DNA of 15,367 nt from the NCBI GenBank assembly GCA_023421135.1, contig JAEZUG010000045.1:1-15367 (forward strand), in the 5' to 3' direction. The translations under genes and the position numbers were made by a program. This document shows positions 7,264 through 14,711 of the stretch, one piece after another (position 1 is the stretch's first letter; every line of letters begins with the position of its first letter). The notes beneath the pieces are model-generated. The model did not search any database, was not told the origin of the DNA, and worked only from the letters and a program-made list of their open reading frames with translations. The DNA is from Candidatus Cloacimonadota bacterium. GTDB lineage: Bacteria; Cloacimonadota; Cloacimonadia; Cloacimonadales; Cloacimonadaceae.

Positions 7264-8204
7264 TGAATGGTCTCCTTGATGCACTTTTCTAAGTTTGGCT
7301 GGGGGTTATAGCCCAGAAGATTGCGGGCTTTTTCTATGCTGCAGAGCCAGCTTTCGGCCATGAATTCTTTGATCTTCTCGCGATTGAGAACCACCGGGCG
7401 TCTACTCAACTGCCCCCAAAGCTCTCCTCCCCAGGCAGCTAACCCGGCCAAACTTTCTGGAACAACCAGATCAAGCTTCTTAACTTTCAATGCTTTTGCC
7501 ATGAGAGAGGGTATGGTGTCTTGCGTGTAAACTTCGCCGTCTGAGGCAAAGAAGGTTTGATTGAAAGCTATGTCGTTCAGCAAGCATAGTTCCAGCAGGT
7601 TGGCGAGTTCATTTACGTGGATCATGTTAAGATAACGGGTTCTGGTGCCTAGTTTCAGGTTGAGTCCTTTGGCTGCGAGTTTGGCAAGTTGCAGGAAATC
7701 CTTGTCTCCGGGGCCGTAGATTGAGCAGGGGCGAATGATCGTGAAGGGAACTGGACTGGTTTCCTTCACTACGCGCTCTGCTCTCAGCTTGCTTTTTCCA
7801 TACCAAGTGACTGGAGCTGAAGGGTCTTCTTCACTGATGGTTTCTTTACCATGGGAAGGACGTGAAGCTGCTTGAGATGAGATGAAGATGAATTGTTTGA
7901 GGCTTGGAGCTGATTGGCTGGCATTAAGGATATCTCGGGTGAGTTGAACGTTTGCCCTGTAGATCTGAGCATAGTTCAAGGCTTTGGTCATGCCGGCATT
8001 GTGGATCAACACATCAACATCCGCCAAAGCTTCAAGGAGTTCTTTACTATTGCTGTAATCCAGCCTGATCATCTTGCAATCAGGGATTATTGAAGTATCC
8101 GAATTCTTACGAATAACCGCGGTCACTTGATGACCTGAGGATTGGAACTGTCTTATGAGGCCGGAACCCACAAAGCCGTTAGCTCCGGTGATTGCTATCT
8201 TCAT
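7236..8204 (-). CDS. NAD(P)-dependent epimerase/dehydratase family protein (extended SDR)
   Basis: This is a 322-residue extended short-chain dehydrogenase. The N-terminus MKIAITGANGFVGSG carries the TGxxGxxG nucleotide-binding motif at residues 6-13. Catalytic Ser109 or Ser110 (FISSQ), Tyr135 and Lys139 (YGKSK) are present, followed by a RPCSIYGPGD segment seen in sugar-nucleotide epimerases and 3-beta-hydroxysteroid-dehydrogenase-like enzymes. The substrate cannot be told. The reading frame stays open upstream to 8282, but those 26 residues are translated tRNA sequence; the ATG at 8204 has GAGG upstream and starts exactly at the Rossmann strand. The tRNA-Val gene ends 29 bp upstream, so the gene may be co-transcribed with the tRNAs. 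The outer-membrane protein gene overlaps its end. Confidence 0.92.
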   Translation of the reverse strand: MKIAITGANGFVGSGLIRQFQSSGHQVTAVIRKNSDTSIIPDCKMIRLDYSNSKELLEALADVDVLIHNAGMTKALNYAQIYRANVQLTRDILNASQSAPSLKQFIFISSQAASRPSHGKETISEEDPSAPVTWYGKSKLRAERVVKETSPVPFTIIRPCSIYGPGDKDFLQLAKLAAKGLNLKLGTRTRYLNMIHVNELANLLELCLLNDIAFNQTFFASDGEVYTQDTIPSLMAKALKVKKLDLVVPESLAGLAAWGGELWGQLSRRPVVLNREKIKEFMAESWLCSIEKARNLLGYNPQPNLEKCIKETIQWYKEASWL

Positions 8205-8233
8205 TGACCACCGCCTCGTACTATTTAAGGGGA

Positions 8234-8309
8234 TGGTGGGTGATGAGGGACTTGAACCCCCGACCTCTTGCGTGTAAAGCAAGAGCTCTTCCAGCTGAGC
8301 TAATCACCC
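8234..8309 (-). tRNA. tRNA-Val (anticodon TAC)
   Basis: The reverse strand gives the acceptor stem GGGTGAT/ATCACCC, discriminator A at 8237 and an encoded CCA at 8236-8234. The anticodon stem CTTGC/GCAAG encloses TTTACAC, so the anticodon is TAC and reads valine GTN codons. The D-arm and T-arm (GGTTCAAGTC loop region) are normal. It is 16 bp downstream of tRNA-Pro and 29 bp upstream of the epimerase gene. Confidence 0.97.
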
Positions 8310-8325
8310 ACTGTCTTTTATTTAC

Positions 8326-8403
<78 letters not shown>

Positions 8404-8412
8404 CAGTTTCGC

Positions 8413-8441
8413 CATGAAAAATGGAAGCTCCTTTTCGTCAA
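8413..8441 (-). promoter_or_regulatory. Candidate promoter for the tRNA-Pro/tRNA-Val unit
   Basis: On the minus strand TTGACG (8441-8436) is followed after 17 nt by TTCATG (8418-8413), which would start transcription a few bases before the tRNA-Pro 5' end. The -10 match is weak. A second TTGACT lies upstream at 8475-8470 with no well-spaced -10. One of these must serve the divergent minus-strand unit, but I cannot choose firmly. Confidence 0.25.
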
Positions 8442-8513
8442 GACATTTCCGTATAAAGCACCTTTATGTAGTCAACTGCGGCGACTTCTTGGCTCCATCT
8501 GAGAAAATATGTA

Positions 8514-8539
8514 TTGACGTAATCACAATGGCTTAAAAT
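8514..8539 (+). promoter_or_regulatory. Candidate promoter for the small zinc-ribbon gene
   Basis: TTGACG (8514-8519) and TAAAAT (8534-8539) lie 43 nt before the start codon. The spacer of 14 nt is shorter than the usual 16-18, so the pairing is doubtful although each hexamer is good. The gene needs a promoter in this divergent intergenic region. Confidence 0.3.
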
Positions 8540-8581
8540 CTGGTTCAATCAGAAAGATGATTATATTCTAAGGAGATAGAA

Positions 8582-8758
8582 ATGGCAAAGAACCATCGCG
8601 GTAAAGGCTTGAACAGCTTGCCGAACCACGGCAGAGGCGAATGCCCCGTTTGCAAACGTACCGGCGTTAAGCTGTTGCACGAAGTCAAAGTGGCCGATAA
8701 GACCGTTAAGGTCTGCAAAGTCTGCAAGAAAACTGCAGCCAGTAGATTAAGCGCCTAA
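8582..8758 (+). CDS. Small basic zinc-ribbon protein (58 residues), function unknown
   Basis: The frame runs from ATG at 8582 to TAA at 8756-8758, with AGGAG and good spacing upstream. The product has a basic, glycine-rich start (MAKNHRGKGLNSLPNHGRG) and a zinc ribbon made by C21-P-V-C24 and C45-K-V-C48. It contains many Lys and Arg residues and no membrane segment. Size, charge and zinc ribbon resemble small ribosomal or RNA-binding proteins, but I do not recognise a named family and do not assign one. It is a single-gene unit with its own strong terminator, and rsmA, whose product modifies 16S rRNA, follows. Codon use (GCA AAG AAC CAT CGC start, many common codons) looks like that of a well-expressed gene. 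Confidence 0.85.
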   Translation: MAKNHRGKGLNSLPNHGRGECPVCKRTGVKLLHEVKVADKTVKVCKVCKKTAASRLSA

Positions 8759-8767
8759 CAATAATTT

Positions 8768-8821
8768 AGATCTGGGATCAGTAACGCTTTGTATAGCCAA
8801 GATAATCCCGGATCTTTTTTT
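8768..8821 (+). terminator. Rho-independent terminator after the zinc-ribbon gene
   Basis: AGATCTGGGAT (8768-8778) pairs with ATCCCGGATCT (8805-8815), 11 pairs including one G-U, with a 26-nt loop. The stem is followed at once by a run of T at 8815-8821. The run ends only 11 nt before the rsmA start codon. Confidence 0.85.
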
Positions 8822-8832
8822 ATTCTAACTAA

Positions 8833-9627
8833 ATGAAAGCACTTAAAGAACTGGGTCAGAACTTTCTGACTGATACTACAATAGCATCTCAGATAGCCGC
8901 TCTGGGGGAACTCTGCCCCGGTGAGACAGTCTGGGAGATTGGGCCGGGAAAGGGAATCCTCACTCAAGCTCTTCTGCATTATGGAGTCAAGCTTACTGCC
9001 TATGAACTGGATCGCCGTTTGGAAGAGCCACTGAGAAAGAGATTTGGAGACAGCTTGGAGCTGATTAGGGCAGACATTCTGCGTTTGAACTGGAATGAAC
9101 AGCTAGTGAACTGTCCCGAGACAATCAAACTGATCTCAAATATCCCCTATCAGATCACCTCTCCACTCTTGTCCAGGCTGGAAGAATACTCATCCAGATT
9201 TGAGCTTATCGCCCTCATGGTACAAAAAGAAGTGGCAGAGAGATTGACCGCCAGGGTCGGAACCAAGGAATATGGCTTGATGACTATCAGGCTGGGCTTA
9301 GTCTTCGATATCAACATAGCTTTGCAGGTGGGCAGAGAGCTCTTTGAACCTTCTCCCAATGTGGATTCTGCTGTGATTGTGTTGAAGCCCAGGCAAGTTC
9401 CTCCCCGTCTTTCGCATCCCGAGCTCTTTTACCAATTGATTCACCACGCTTTTATGCATAGACGCAAGACACTAAGAAACAACCTGGTCAGGATGCTAAG
9501 CAAGCAAGACCTGGCAGCACTGGATAAACATAGCAAATACGATCTTTCCCGCCGGGGAGAAAGCTTCAGTGAAGCTGAATTTATCGATCTTTGCGAGCTT
9601 CTTTCTGCTATTATGTACAGGCCTTAG
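8833..9627 (+). CDS. rsmA: 16S rRNA (adenine1518-N6/adenine1519-N6)-dimethyltransferase
   Basis: RsmA (KsgA) uses S-adenosylmethionine to dimethylate two adjacent adenines in the 3' hairpin of 16S rRNA late in 30S assembly. The 264-residue product has the family's usual length. Diagnostic features are the start KELGQNFL, the SAM motif VWEIGPGKGILT (33-44), the acidic residue E58 in YELD, D81 in RADIL, the catalytic NIPY (103-106) and the C-terminal FMHRRKTLRNNL (207-218). The ATG at 8833 lies right at the conserved N-terminus, but no Shine-Dalgarno precedes it; the upstream bases are the T-run of a terminator. The last 59 bp also encode the start of the next gene in another frame. Confidence 0.97.
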   Translation: MKALKELGQNFLTDTTIASQIAALGELCPGETVWEIGPGKGILTQALLHYGVKLTAYELDRRLEEPLRKRFGDSLELIRADILRLNWNEQLVNCPETIKLISNIPYQITSPLLSRLEEYSSRFELIALMVQKEVAERLTARVGTKEYGLMTIRLGLVFDINIALQVGRELFEPSPNVDSAVIVLKPRQVPPRLSHPELFYQLIHHAFMHRRKTLRNNLVRMLSKQDLAALDKHSKYDLSRRGESFSEAEFIDLCELLSAIMYRP

Positions 9628-11371
9628 TGCGCAGAACAGCGCTCTTAACCTGTATCTCTACAATAATAACAGCATCCGGATACTGGATAACCAACTTCTC
9701 TACAATCTTAGCCCACTAAAGCACACCTCTATCAGACTCTCTGGTAGCACTCAGAACGAAACCCGCCTGAACTTCAATCAAAACACCCGCCTTGCTGATC
9801 TTGAGCTAGACATCCACTATGATCGAGGGATCTTCAATCACTACCTGCTTAGTGGCTTTAACTATCATTATGATAAGAATGATCTGGAGACTGATCTCTC
9901 GGCTTATCAAAGCAGGATGGGCTTCTTGGGTTACGGACTCCAAATCAATCCTCTGGATAGCCTGTTCTTCAACATAAATGGTAAGGCTTATCTTAAGACA
10001 GAACGAGATAGATTCCTGCCAGAGACAAACTTGAAGGGAGAGGGACAGCAGTTAACCGGACAAAGCTCATATTCCTACTACTCACCCACCGGCTTCTACG
10101 GCTTGAGTGGAAGAGGTGAATTCCTTGATCTAGATTGGGAGCATTACGAAAGCTACGGCTTGAATGCCTTTGTTAATCAAGATATCTGGGGCACTGAACT
10201 GGCAGCTTCTTTCAGCCTTGATAGCCGCAGGGATATTCTTTATACACTCGAACAGAATGACGACCCCGGGCTTCCCAGCAGCTACATGGAAACAGACAAG
10301 CAGAAACGTTGGTCTCTGATCTCGGATACACGGCTCAATCTATTCCCCTCAGAAGCTCTTGAACTAACCTTGAGTAACAACTTCAGCCAGCGTAAGACCA
10401 GGTTGGAGCAAAACCTCAGCAGAAACAACGCAGACTTCATCAATCAAGCCTCTATACTAGTGAATTTCAGCCCTCTTAACCGGTTATCCTGGCAAACTAA
10501 CCTGGGACACAACTTTGCTATCAAGGACTTCTCTTTCTCCAATTCAAACCGCCACACTGAGCTGCGAAACCTGGGCACAAACCTACTCTGGGAATACTCT
10601 CCCGGAGATACACTGAACGTAGGAAGCGGGATTGATCTGCAACGCACCAGCTATCCAAAAGATGACCACAGGCTGGATAACGACCTCCGAAACATCAACC
10701 TCAGACTAGGCTGGAAGCACTATTACAAAAGCAGACTCCGCCTATCCAACCGGCTTTTGTGGAGCTTGAAAAACGATGTCTATATTGACAGCTTGCTTTC
10801 CGGAAACAATACTCGGGTCCAAAGCCTCAGTTACCTCCCAGAGATCAGCCTGCTTGTAGGTGACCGCATCATGCTGAAGCAGAACTATCAGATCAGAGTG
10901 GATTATACAGACTATATGTATCAGATAGAGGGACAGAACAACGAGCTCTACCGTCAGTTCACTGCCAGATACAACCTGATCTTTGATAGTCTCCCCTTCA
11001 TTGCCCGCTCCGGTGATAGCCGCTGGTTGGAGCTTCCATATCGCTCCGGGGATGATAATGCTTTCTTGCTGGATGGTCTGCTACTATATGAAAGAAGCGA
11101 GTATGGATATGAGGAGAATGAAGGCTATATCATAAATTCTCTCACCGAAAGATACACAGCAGGCTTGAGCCTCAGACATGATATCGGTTCGTTTTACTAC
11201 CTGATCCAACCCCGGATCAGCTGGGGAACCTGGAGAGAGTATAGCGCTGTGTTTTTAACAGCCTTCAGTTTTGATCAGAACTCCAGCATAGAACTCTCTC
11301 TGAATCCTATTGGCGAAGAACTGGGGGCATTGGATTGGCGCTTGAACCTGACTCTGAGCCTGAATTACTAA
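9569..11371 (+). CDS. Outer-membrane beta-barrel protein, function unknown
   Basis: This 600-residue protein starts at GTG (9569-9571), preceded by GGGGAG about 9 nt upstream. Residues 1-21 are a clear signal peptide (MKLNLSIFASFFLLLCTGLS, cut near SAQ). The rest is a long series of amphipathic strands of 8-12 residues with aromatic girdle residues and Asn/Asp-rich turns, ending LNLTLSLNY, as expected of an outer-membrane barrel. I see no TonB plug, OmpA-like domain or repeats. It is read in a different frame from rsmA over 59 bp, so the signal peptide is encoded by the rsmA 3' end, and the two genes are likely co-transcribed. No terminator is visible after it in the 67-bp gap to the oxidoreductase genes. 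Confidence 0.85.
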   Translation: MKLNLSIFASFFLLLCTGLSAQNSALNLYLYNNNSIRILDNQLLYNLSPLKHTSIRLSGSTQNETRLNFNQNTRLADLELDIHYDRGIFNHYLLSGFNYHYDKNDLETDLSAYQSRMGFLGYGLQINPLDSLFFNINGKAYLKTERDRFLPETNLKGEGQQLTGQSSYSYYSPTGFYGLSGRGEFLDLDWEHYESYGLNAFVNQDIWGTELAASFSLDSRRDILYTLEQNDDPGLPSSYMETDKQKRWSLISDTRLNLFPSEALELTLSNNFSQRKTRLEQNLSRNNADFINQASILVNFSPLNRLSWQTNLGHNFAIKDFSFSNSNRHTELRNLGTNLLWEYSPGDTLNVGSGIDLQRTSYPKDDHRLDNDLRNINLRLGWKHYYKSRLRLSNRLLWSLKNDVYIDSLLSGNNTRVQSLSYLPEISLLVGDRIMLKQNYQIRVDYTDYMYQIEGQNNELYRQFTARYNLIFDSLPFIARSGDSRWLELPYRSGDDNAFLLDGLLLYERSEYGYEENEGYIINSLTERYTAGLSLRHDIGSFYYLIQPRISWGTWREYSAVFLTAFSFDQNSSIELSLNPIGEELGALDWRLNLTLSLNY

Positions 11372-11380
11372 TTTCCGGGG

Positions 11381-11386
11381 TTGACA
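11381..11386 (+). promoter_or_regulatory. Isolated -35-like hexamer before the oxidoreductase cluster
   Basis: TTGACA matches the -35 consensus exactly and lies 53 nt before the korA start, but the hexamer expected 17 nt later is CAGTTT, a poor -10. The cluster may have its own promoter here or be read through from the outer-membrane protein gene. Confidence 0.25.
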
Positions 11387-11438
11387 CCCAGACCAAGTTT
11401 CACCAGTTTGAATCAAAGCACTTATTTGGAGTAATGTA

Positions 11439-13091
11439 TTGAAAGACATCTACACAGTATTAGTCGGCGGAAAAGCCGGAGAAGGAGTGAAAAAGCTCGC
11501 TCAGCTCCTGGCAAAGACTGCTCTGGACAACAGCCTGCACTGCTTTCAAAGCGATGACTATCAAAGTCTGATCAAAGGTGGCCACAACTTTAGCACCGTG
11601 TCCATCTCTGATCAACCTATCCATAATTCTTACAAAAGCGCAGATCTGATTATCTGCCTGGATCAACCTAGTTTCACAAAACACATATCAGAGCTAAAGC
11701 CCGGTGGAGCCATATTCTACAATAGTGACGAAGCCAGCAATGAAGTAGGCTTTGGACTGCCTCTCACCACTCTTATGAAGGAATCCTATCAGCATCCCTC
11801 CAATCTCAGTATAGCAGGCCTGGCAATTTTCTATGCCTACATGGGTTTAAGCCAGGATGAGATGCACAAGCTTATCCGCTCCAGCTACAAGAAACAGATT
11901 GTAGAAAACCTGATCTTCGCGGACAAGTGCTTCCCCTTGGTAGAGCAGGCCAAAACCCTCCCCTGTCCAACCATCTCAAACACTAATAACAAGCTCTACA
12001 CGGGAAATCAAGCTATATCTCTGGGAGCCTGGCTAGCTGGCCTTGATATGTACTTTGCCTACCCCATGACGCCTGCATCTTCCATCCTTCACTACCTTGC
12101 TACGATGTCCTCGAAGCTGGGTGTAAAAGCCATTCATGCAGAAAGTGAACTTGCTGCAGCAAATATGGCTGTGGGAGCAGTTGTCGGCGGAGCCAGAGCA
12201 GCCATAGGCAGCAGTGGCGGTGGATTTGCCCTGATGCAGGAAGCCTTTTCTATGGCTGGCATCACTGAGGCACCTTTGCTTTGCGTGCTATCTTCAAGAC
12301 CCGGCCCAGCCACCGGGGTTTCAACCTACACTGCCCAGGAAGACCTCTATTTTGCTCTTCACCAAGGTCATGGAGAGTTCGATCGTATAGTTGCCAGCCC
12401 TGATTGCATGGAGCGTGCCTTCAGCCTCGCAGGCGAATTGCTTTCTCTAGCCTGGGAACTGCAGATTCCCACCATCCTGCTCACAGAGAAGCACCTTTCA
12501 GAATCTATGCAGGATGTGAAGCTACACACAGACCAAGTCCCAGAGGCCAATCATCTTAAACCAACTAGCTCAGAAGATTACAAACGCTATCAACTCACAG
12601 ATAATGGCATCTCCCCCATGCTCTTTCCTCCCTCAGAGCAAGTGATCAAATGGAACTCCCACGAGCATCTGGAAAGCGGTTTACGCACCGATATAGCAGA
12701 AGCTATGGTAGCCATGAAGGACAAACGTGGCAGAAAACCCATTAATGAAGCTTGCTCAGGATACCAACGCTATGCTGTTTACGGAAAAGGTAGTAAACAC
12801 ATCTTTGCCTACGGTTCCACAGCGTTGGAAGTGCGAGAAGCTATGGACTATCTGGATAGTGACTATACCCTGGTGGTGCCCATCTATCTTGAGCCTTTAG
12901 CTATCGAAGAGCTTCTCCCCTACTGCTCTGAACCTGCCATCGTGATAGAACACAACTCCAGACCCCGTTTTGCCCAATTCCTCAAAGAAAAGCTGGGACT
13001 CACCAGCAAAGCAGATATTCTGCGCTACGACGGCAGAGCCTGGGACCCAATTGAACTGGCAGAAAAGATCAAGGAGGTGGACAATGCGTAA
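11439..13091 (+). CDS. korA: 2-oxoacid:ferredoxin oxidoreductase, fused gamma-alpha subunit (KorA-type)
   Basis: With the beta subunit this enzyme converts a 2-oxoacid and CoA to acyl-CoA and CO2 while reducing ferredoxin, in the cytoplasm. Residues 1-175 are the gamma domain (VLVGGKAGEGVKKLAQLLA, then SLIKGGHNFSTV). Residues 185-375 are the pyrimidine-binding alpha domain with YPMTPASS (208-215), HAESELAAANMAVGA and GSSGGGFAL (257-265). Residues 375-550 are the C-terminal transketolase-like part. The length of 550 suits gamma-alpha fusions of the 2-oxoglutarate/2-oxoacid type. The start is TTG, set by GGAG 7 nt upstream; the nearby ATG at 11434 runs into a stop after two codons. 2-oxoglutarate is the likeliest substrate, but pyruvate or branched-chain oxoacids cannot be excluded. 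Confidence 0.92.
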   Translation: MKDIYTVLVGGKAGEGVKKLAQLLAKTALDNSLHCFQSDDYQSLIKGGHNFSTVSISDQPIHNSYKSADLIICLDQPSFTKHISELKPGGAIFYNSDEASNEVGFGLPLTTLMKESYQHPSNLSIAGLAIFYAYMGLSQDEMHKLIRSSYKKQIVENLIFADKCFPLVEQAKTLPCPTISNTNNKLYTGNQAISLGAWLAGLDMYFAYPMTPASSILHYLATMSSKLGVKAIHAESELAAANMAVGAVVGGARAAIGSSGGGFALMQEAFSMAGITEAPLLCVLSSRPGPATGVSTYTAQEDLYFALHQGHGEFDRIVASPDCMERAFSLAGELLSLAWELQIPTILLTEKHLSESMQDVKLHTDQVPEANHLKPTSSEDYKRYQLTDNGISPMLFPPSEQVIKWNSHEHLESGLRTDIAEAMVAMKDKRGRKPINEACSGYQRYAVYGKGSKHIFAYGSTALEVREAMDYLDSDYTLVVPIYLEPLAIEELLPYCSEPAIVIEHNSRPRFAQFLKEKLGLTSKADILRYDGRAWDPIELAEKIKEVDNA

Positions 13092-13923
13092 TCTCGATAC
13101 CGGTAAAGCCAACACCTGGTGCCCCGCATGTGGCAATTTTGGCATCCTGAATGCAGTTAAGATGGCCTTCAACCAGCTCTTTGATTCTGGCCTCGATCCA
13201 GCTGAACTTGCCATCACCTGCGGAATAGGCTGTCATGGAAAGATCTTTGATTATCTGAACATCTCCGGGATTTACGGGCTGCACGGAAGAGCCGTCGCCA
13301 CGGCAACAGGTCTCAAGCTTGCAAACCCCCAGCTCAAAGTTGTGAGCTTTGGTGGTGATGGAGACAGCCTGGGCGAAGGCCTGGAACACACTCTCTTTGC
13401 AGCCAAGCGCAATCTGGATATCACTCTTATCTTGCACAATAACGGCAATTATGGCCTCACAACGGGGCAATTCTCTCCACTATCCCCTCTGGGTTTCAGA
13501 GGTCTCTCCAGTCCTCAAGGTAGCGTGGAAGAACCTTTTCAGGCCATACCTCTGCTCTTAATATCGGGTGCCAGCTTTGTAGCCAGAGCCTATTCTGCCA
13601 ATCCCAAACAATTGGCTGCCATCGTGAAGCAAGCTGTGCAACATAAAGGTTTCTCCTTTATCGAAGTTCTACAACCCTGCGTTAGTTACAACAACACCTA
13701 CAGCTATTACAATCAGCACATCAAAGAACTGGAGAAGCTACCCACAGACAAAATGGATGCCATAGGTCTGGCTTCCGAGACTGAGACTATCTGGACAGGT
13801 GTCTATTACAAAGCAGAGAAACCCACTTATCATGAATCAGCTCCGGGTTTGACCAATCCAGCTCTGCAAAGACCGGAGCAGAGCTCCAGACTACAGCTTC
13901 TGAACAGCCTTGATATGATATGA
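13084..13923 (+). CDS. korB: 2-oxoacid:ferredoxin oxidoreductase, beta subunit (KorB-type)
   Basis: This 279-residue subunit binds thiamine diphosphate and one [4Fe-4S] cluster. Visible features are CPAC (C13, C16), GIGCHGK (C46 and C50) and QPC (C199), giving the four cluster cysteines, the thiamine/Mg motif GGDGDSLGEG (90-99) and NNGNYGLTTGQFSPLS. The ATG at 13084 has AAGGAGG just upstream and lies 8 bp inside korA, so the subunits are translated together. Open frame extends upstream to 12970, but that part is korA sequence in another frame and the conserved beta-subunit N-terminus begins at 13084. Its stop overlaps the next gene's start as ATGA. Confidence 0.95.
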   Translation: MRNLDTGKANTWCPACGNFGILNAVKMAFNQLFDSGLDPAELAITCGIGCHGKIFDYLNISGIYGLHGRAVATATGLKLANPQLKVVSFGGDGDSLGEGLEHTLFAAKRNLDITLILHNNGNYGLTTGQFSPLSPLGFRGLSSPQGSVEEPFQAIPLLLISGASFVARAYSANPKQLAAIVKQAVQHKGFSFIEVLQPCVSYNNTYSYYNQHIKELEKLPTDKMDAIGLASETETIWTGVYYKAEKPTYHESAPGLTNPALQRPEQSSRLQLLNSLDMI

Positions 13924-14711
13924 AGAGATTTAGGCTGAACCCACGCAGCATCATCCAGACAGTCTTCCTGCTTGTATCTCTGGGAATGCTATTCTTCATG
14001 ATCACGAAAGGCGTAGGAGCCATTCACAATGCTTGCCCCTATGCCGTGATTTGCTTTGGGATGAATCTGAAGCAGCTTCTGGGAATCTCCGGACAGCTAT
14101 TTCTGGCGACAGTTCTTCTGGGTTTCCTGATCGCTGTCTCTACCATCTTTCTAGGTCGTAAGTTCTGTGGCTGGATCTGCCCTTTGGGCACAATACAGGA
14201 GCTGATATACTCTCTACGCTCCCGCAAGTACAGGCTCAAGCAACGTGTACCATATTACCTGGAGAGAAAGCTCGGCAAAGGCAAATACATCGTCCTCACT
14301 ATCACTACCATTTTTGCGCTCGCCGGCCTGGCATATATCTTTATCCGATTCTGCCCCTTCTACGCTTTATCCCAGCTGCCACGCCTTGCTGTTCCGGGGC
14401 TTATTCTCACAGTCACAATCCTTGCTGCTTCATTATTCATCGATCGATTGTGGTGCCGATTTTTGTGTCCCTACGCCGGCTTTATGAATCTCTTTATGGT
14501 GCTGGGTAAGCTCTTTGGAATCAATAGGCTCAAGATAAGGCGCAATCCGGAACGCTGCAATGATTGCGGTCTCTGCAGCCTCTATTGCCCCATGAATATC
14601 AATCTTCTGGAATCCAGCTTGGTGGAAGATCCAAACTGCATCCACTGTGGCATATGCTCCTCAAAGTGTCCCAGAAAAGCTCTTGAAAACAACTGCAAGG
14701 AAGACTTATGA
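13920..14711 (+). CDS. NapH-like membrane iron-sulfur (polyferredoxin) protein
   Basis: This 263-residue protein has four membrane helices (about 10-31, 58-79, 122-144, 159-178). Paired Cx3CP motifs follow helices 2 and 4 (C83, C87 in FCGWICP; C179, C183 in CRFLCP), and a C-terminal domain carries two [4Fe-4S] motifs (C213, C216, C219, C223; C240, C243, C246, C250). This is the NapH/NosR/CcoG architecture, in which membrane electrons pass between quinol or flavin systems and iron-sulfur carriers. No nap, nos or cco genes are nearby. Instead it follows korB with a 4-nt overlap and no ribosome binding site of its own, so it is probably coupled to korB. An electron path between the oxidoreductase and the membrane is inference. 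Confidence 0.88.
   Translation: MKRFRLNPRSIIQTVFLLVSLGMLFFMITKGVGAIHNACPYAVICFGMNLKQLLGISGQLFLATVLLGFLIAVSTIFLGRKFCGWICPLGTIQELIYSLRSRKYRLKQRVPYYLERKLGKGKYIVLTITTIFALAGLAYIFIRFCPFYALSQLPRLAVPGLILTVTILAASLFIDRLWCRFLCPYAGFMNLFMVLGKLFGINRLKIRRNPERCNDCGLCSLYCPMNINLLESSLVEDPNCIHCGICSSKCPRKALENNCKEDL

Noticed and set aside
8205..8282. 26-residue N-terminal extension of the epimerase (EVGGSSPSSPTIP)
   Set aside because: It is the 3' half of tRNA-Val translated; the conserved Rossmann start and a ribosome binding site place the real start at 8204.
12970..13083. Upstream extension of korB by 38 codons
   Set aside because: It is korA coding sequence in another frame; AAGGAGG and the conserved CPAC-containing N-terminus set the start at 13084.
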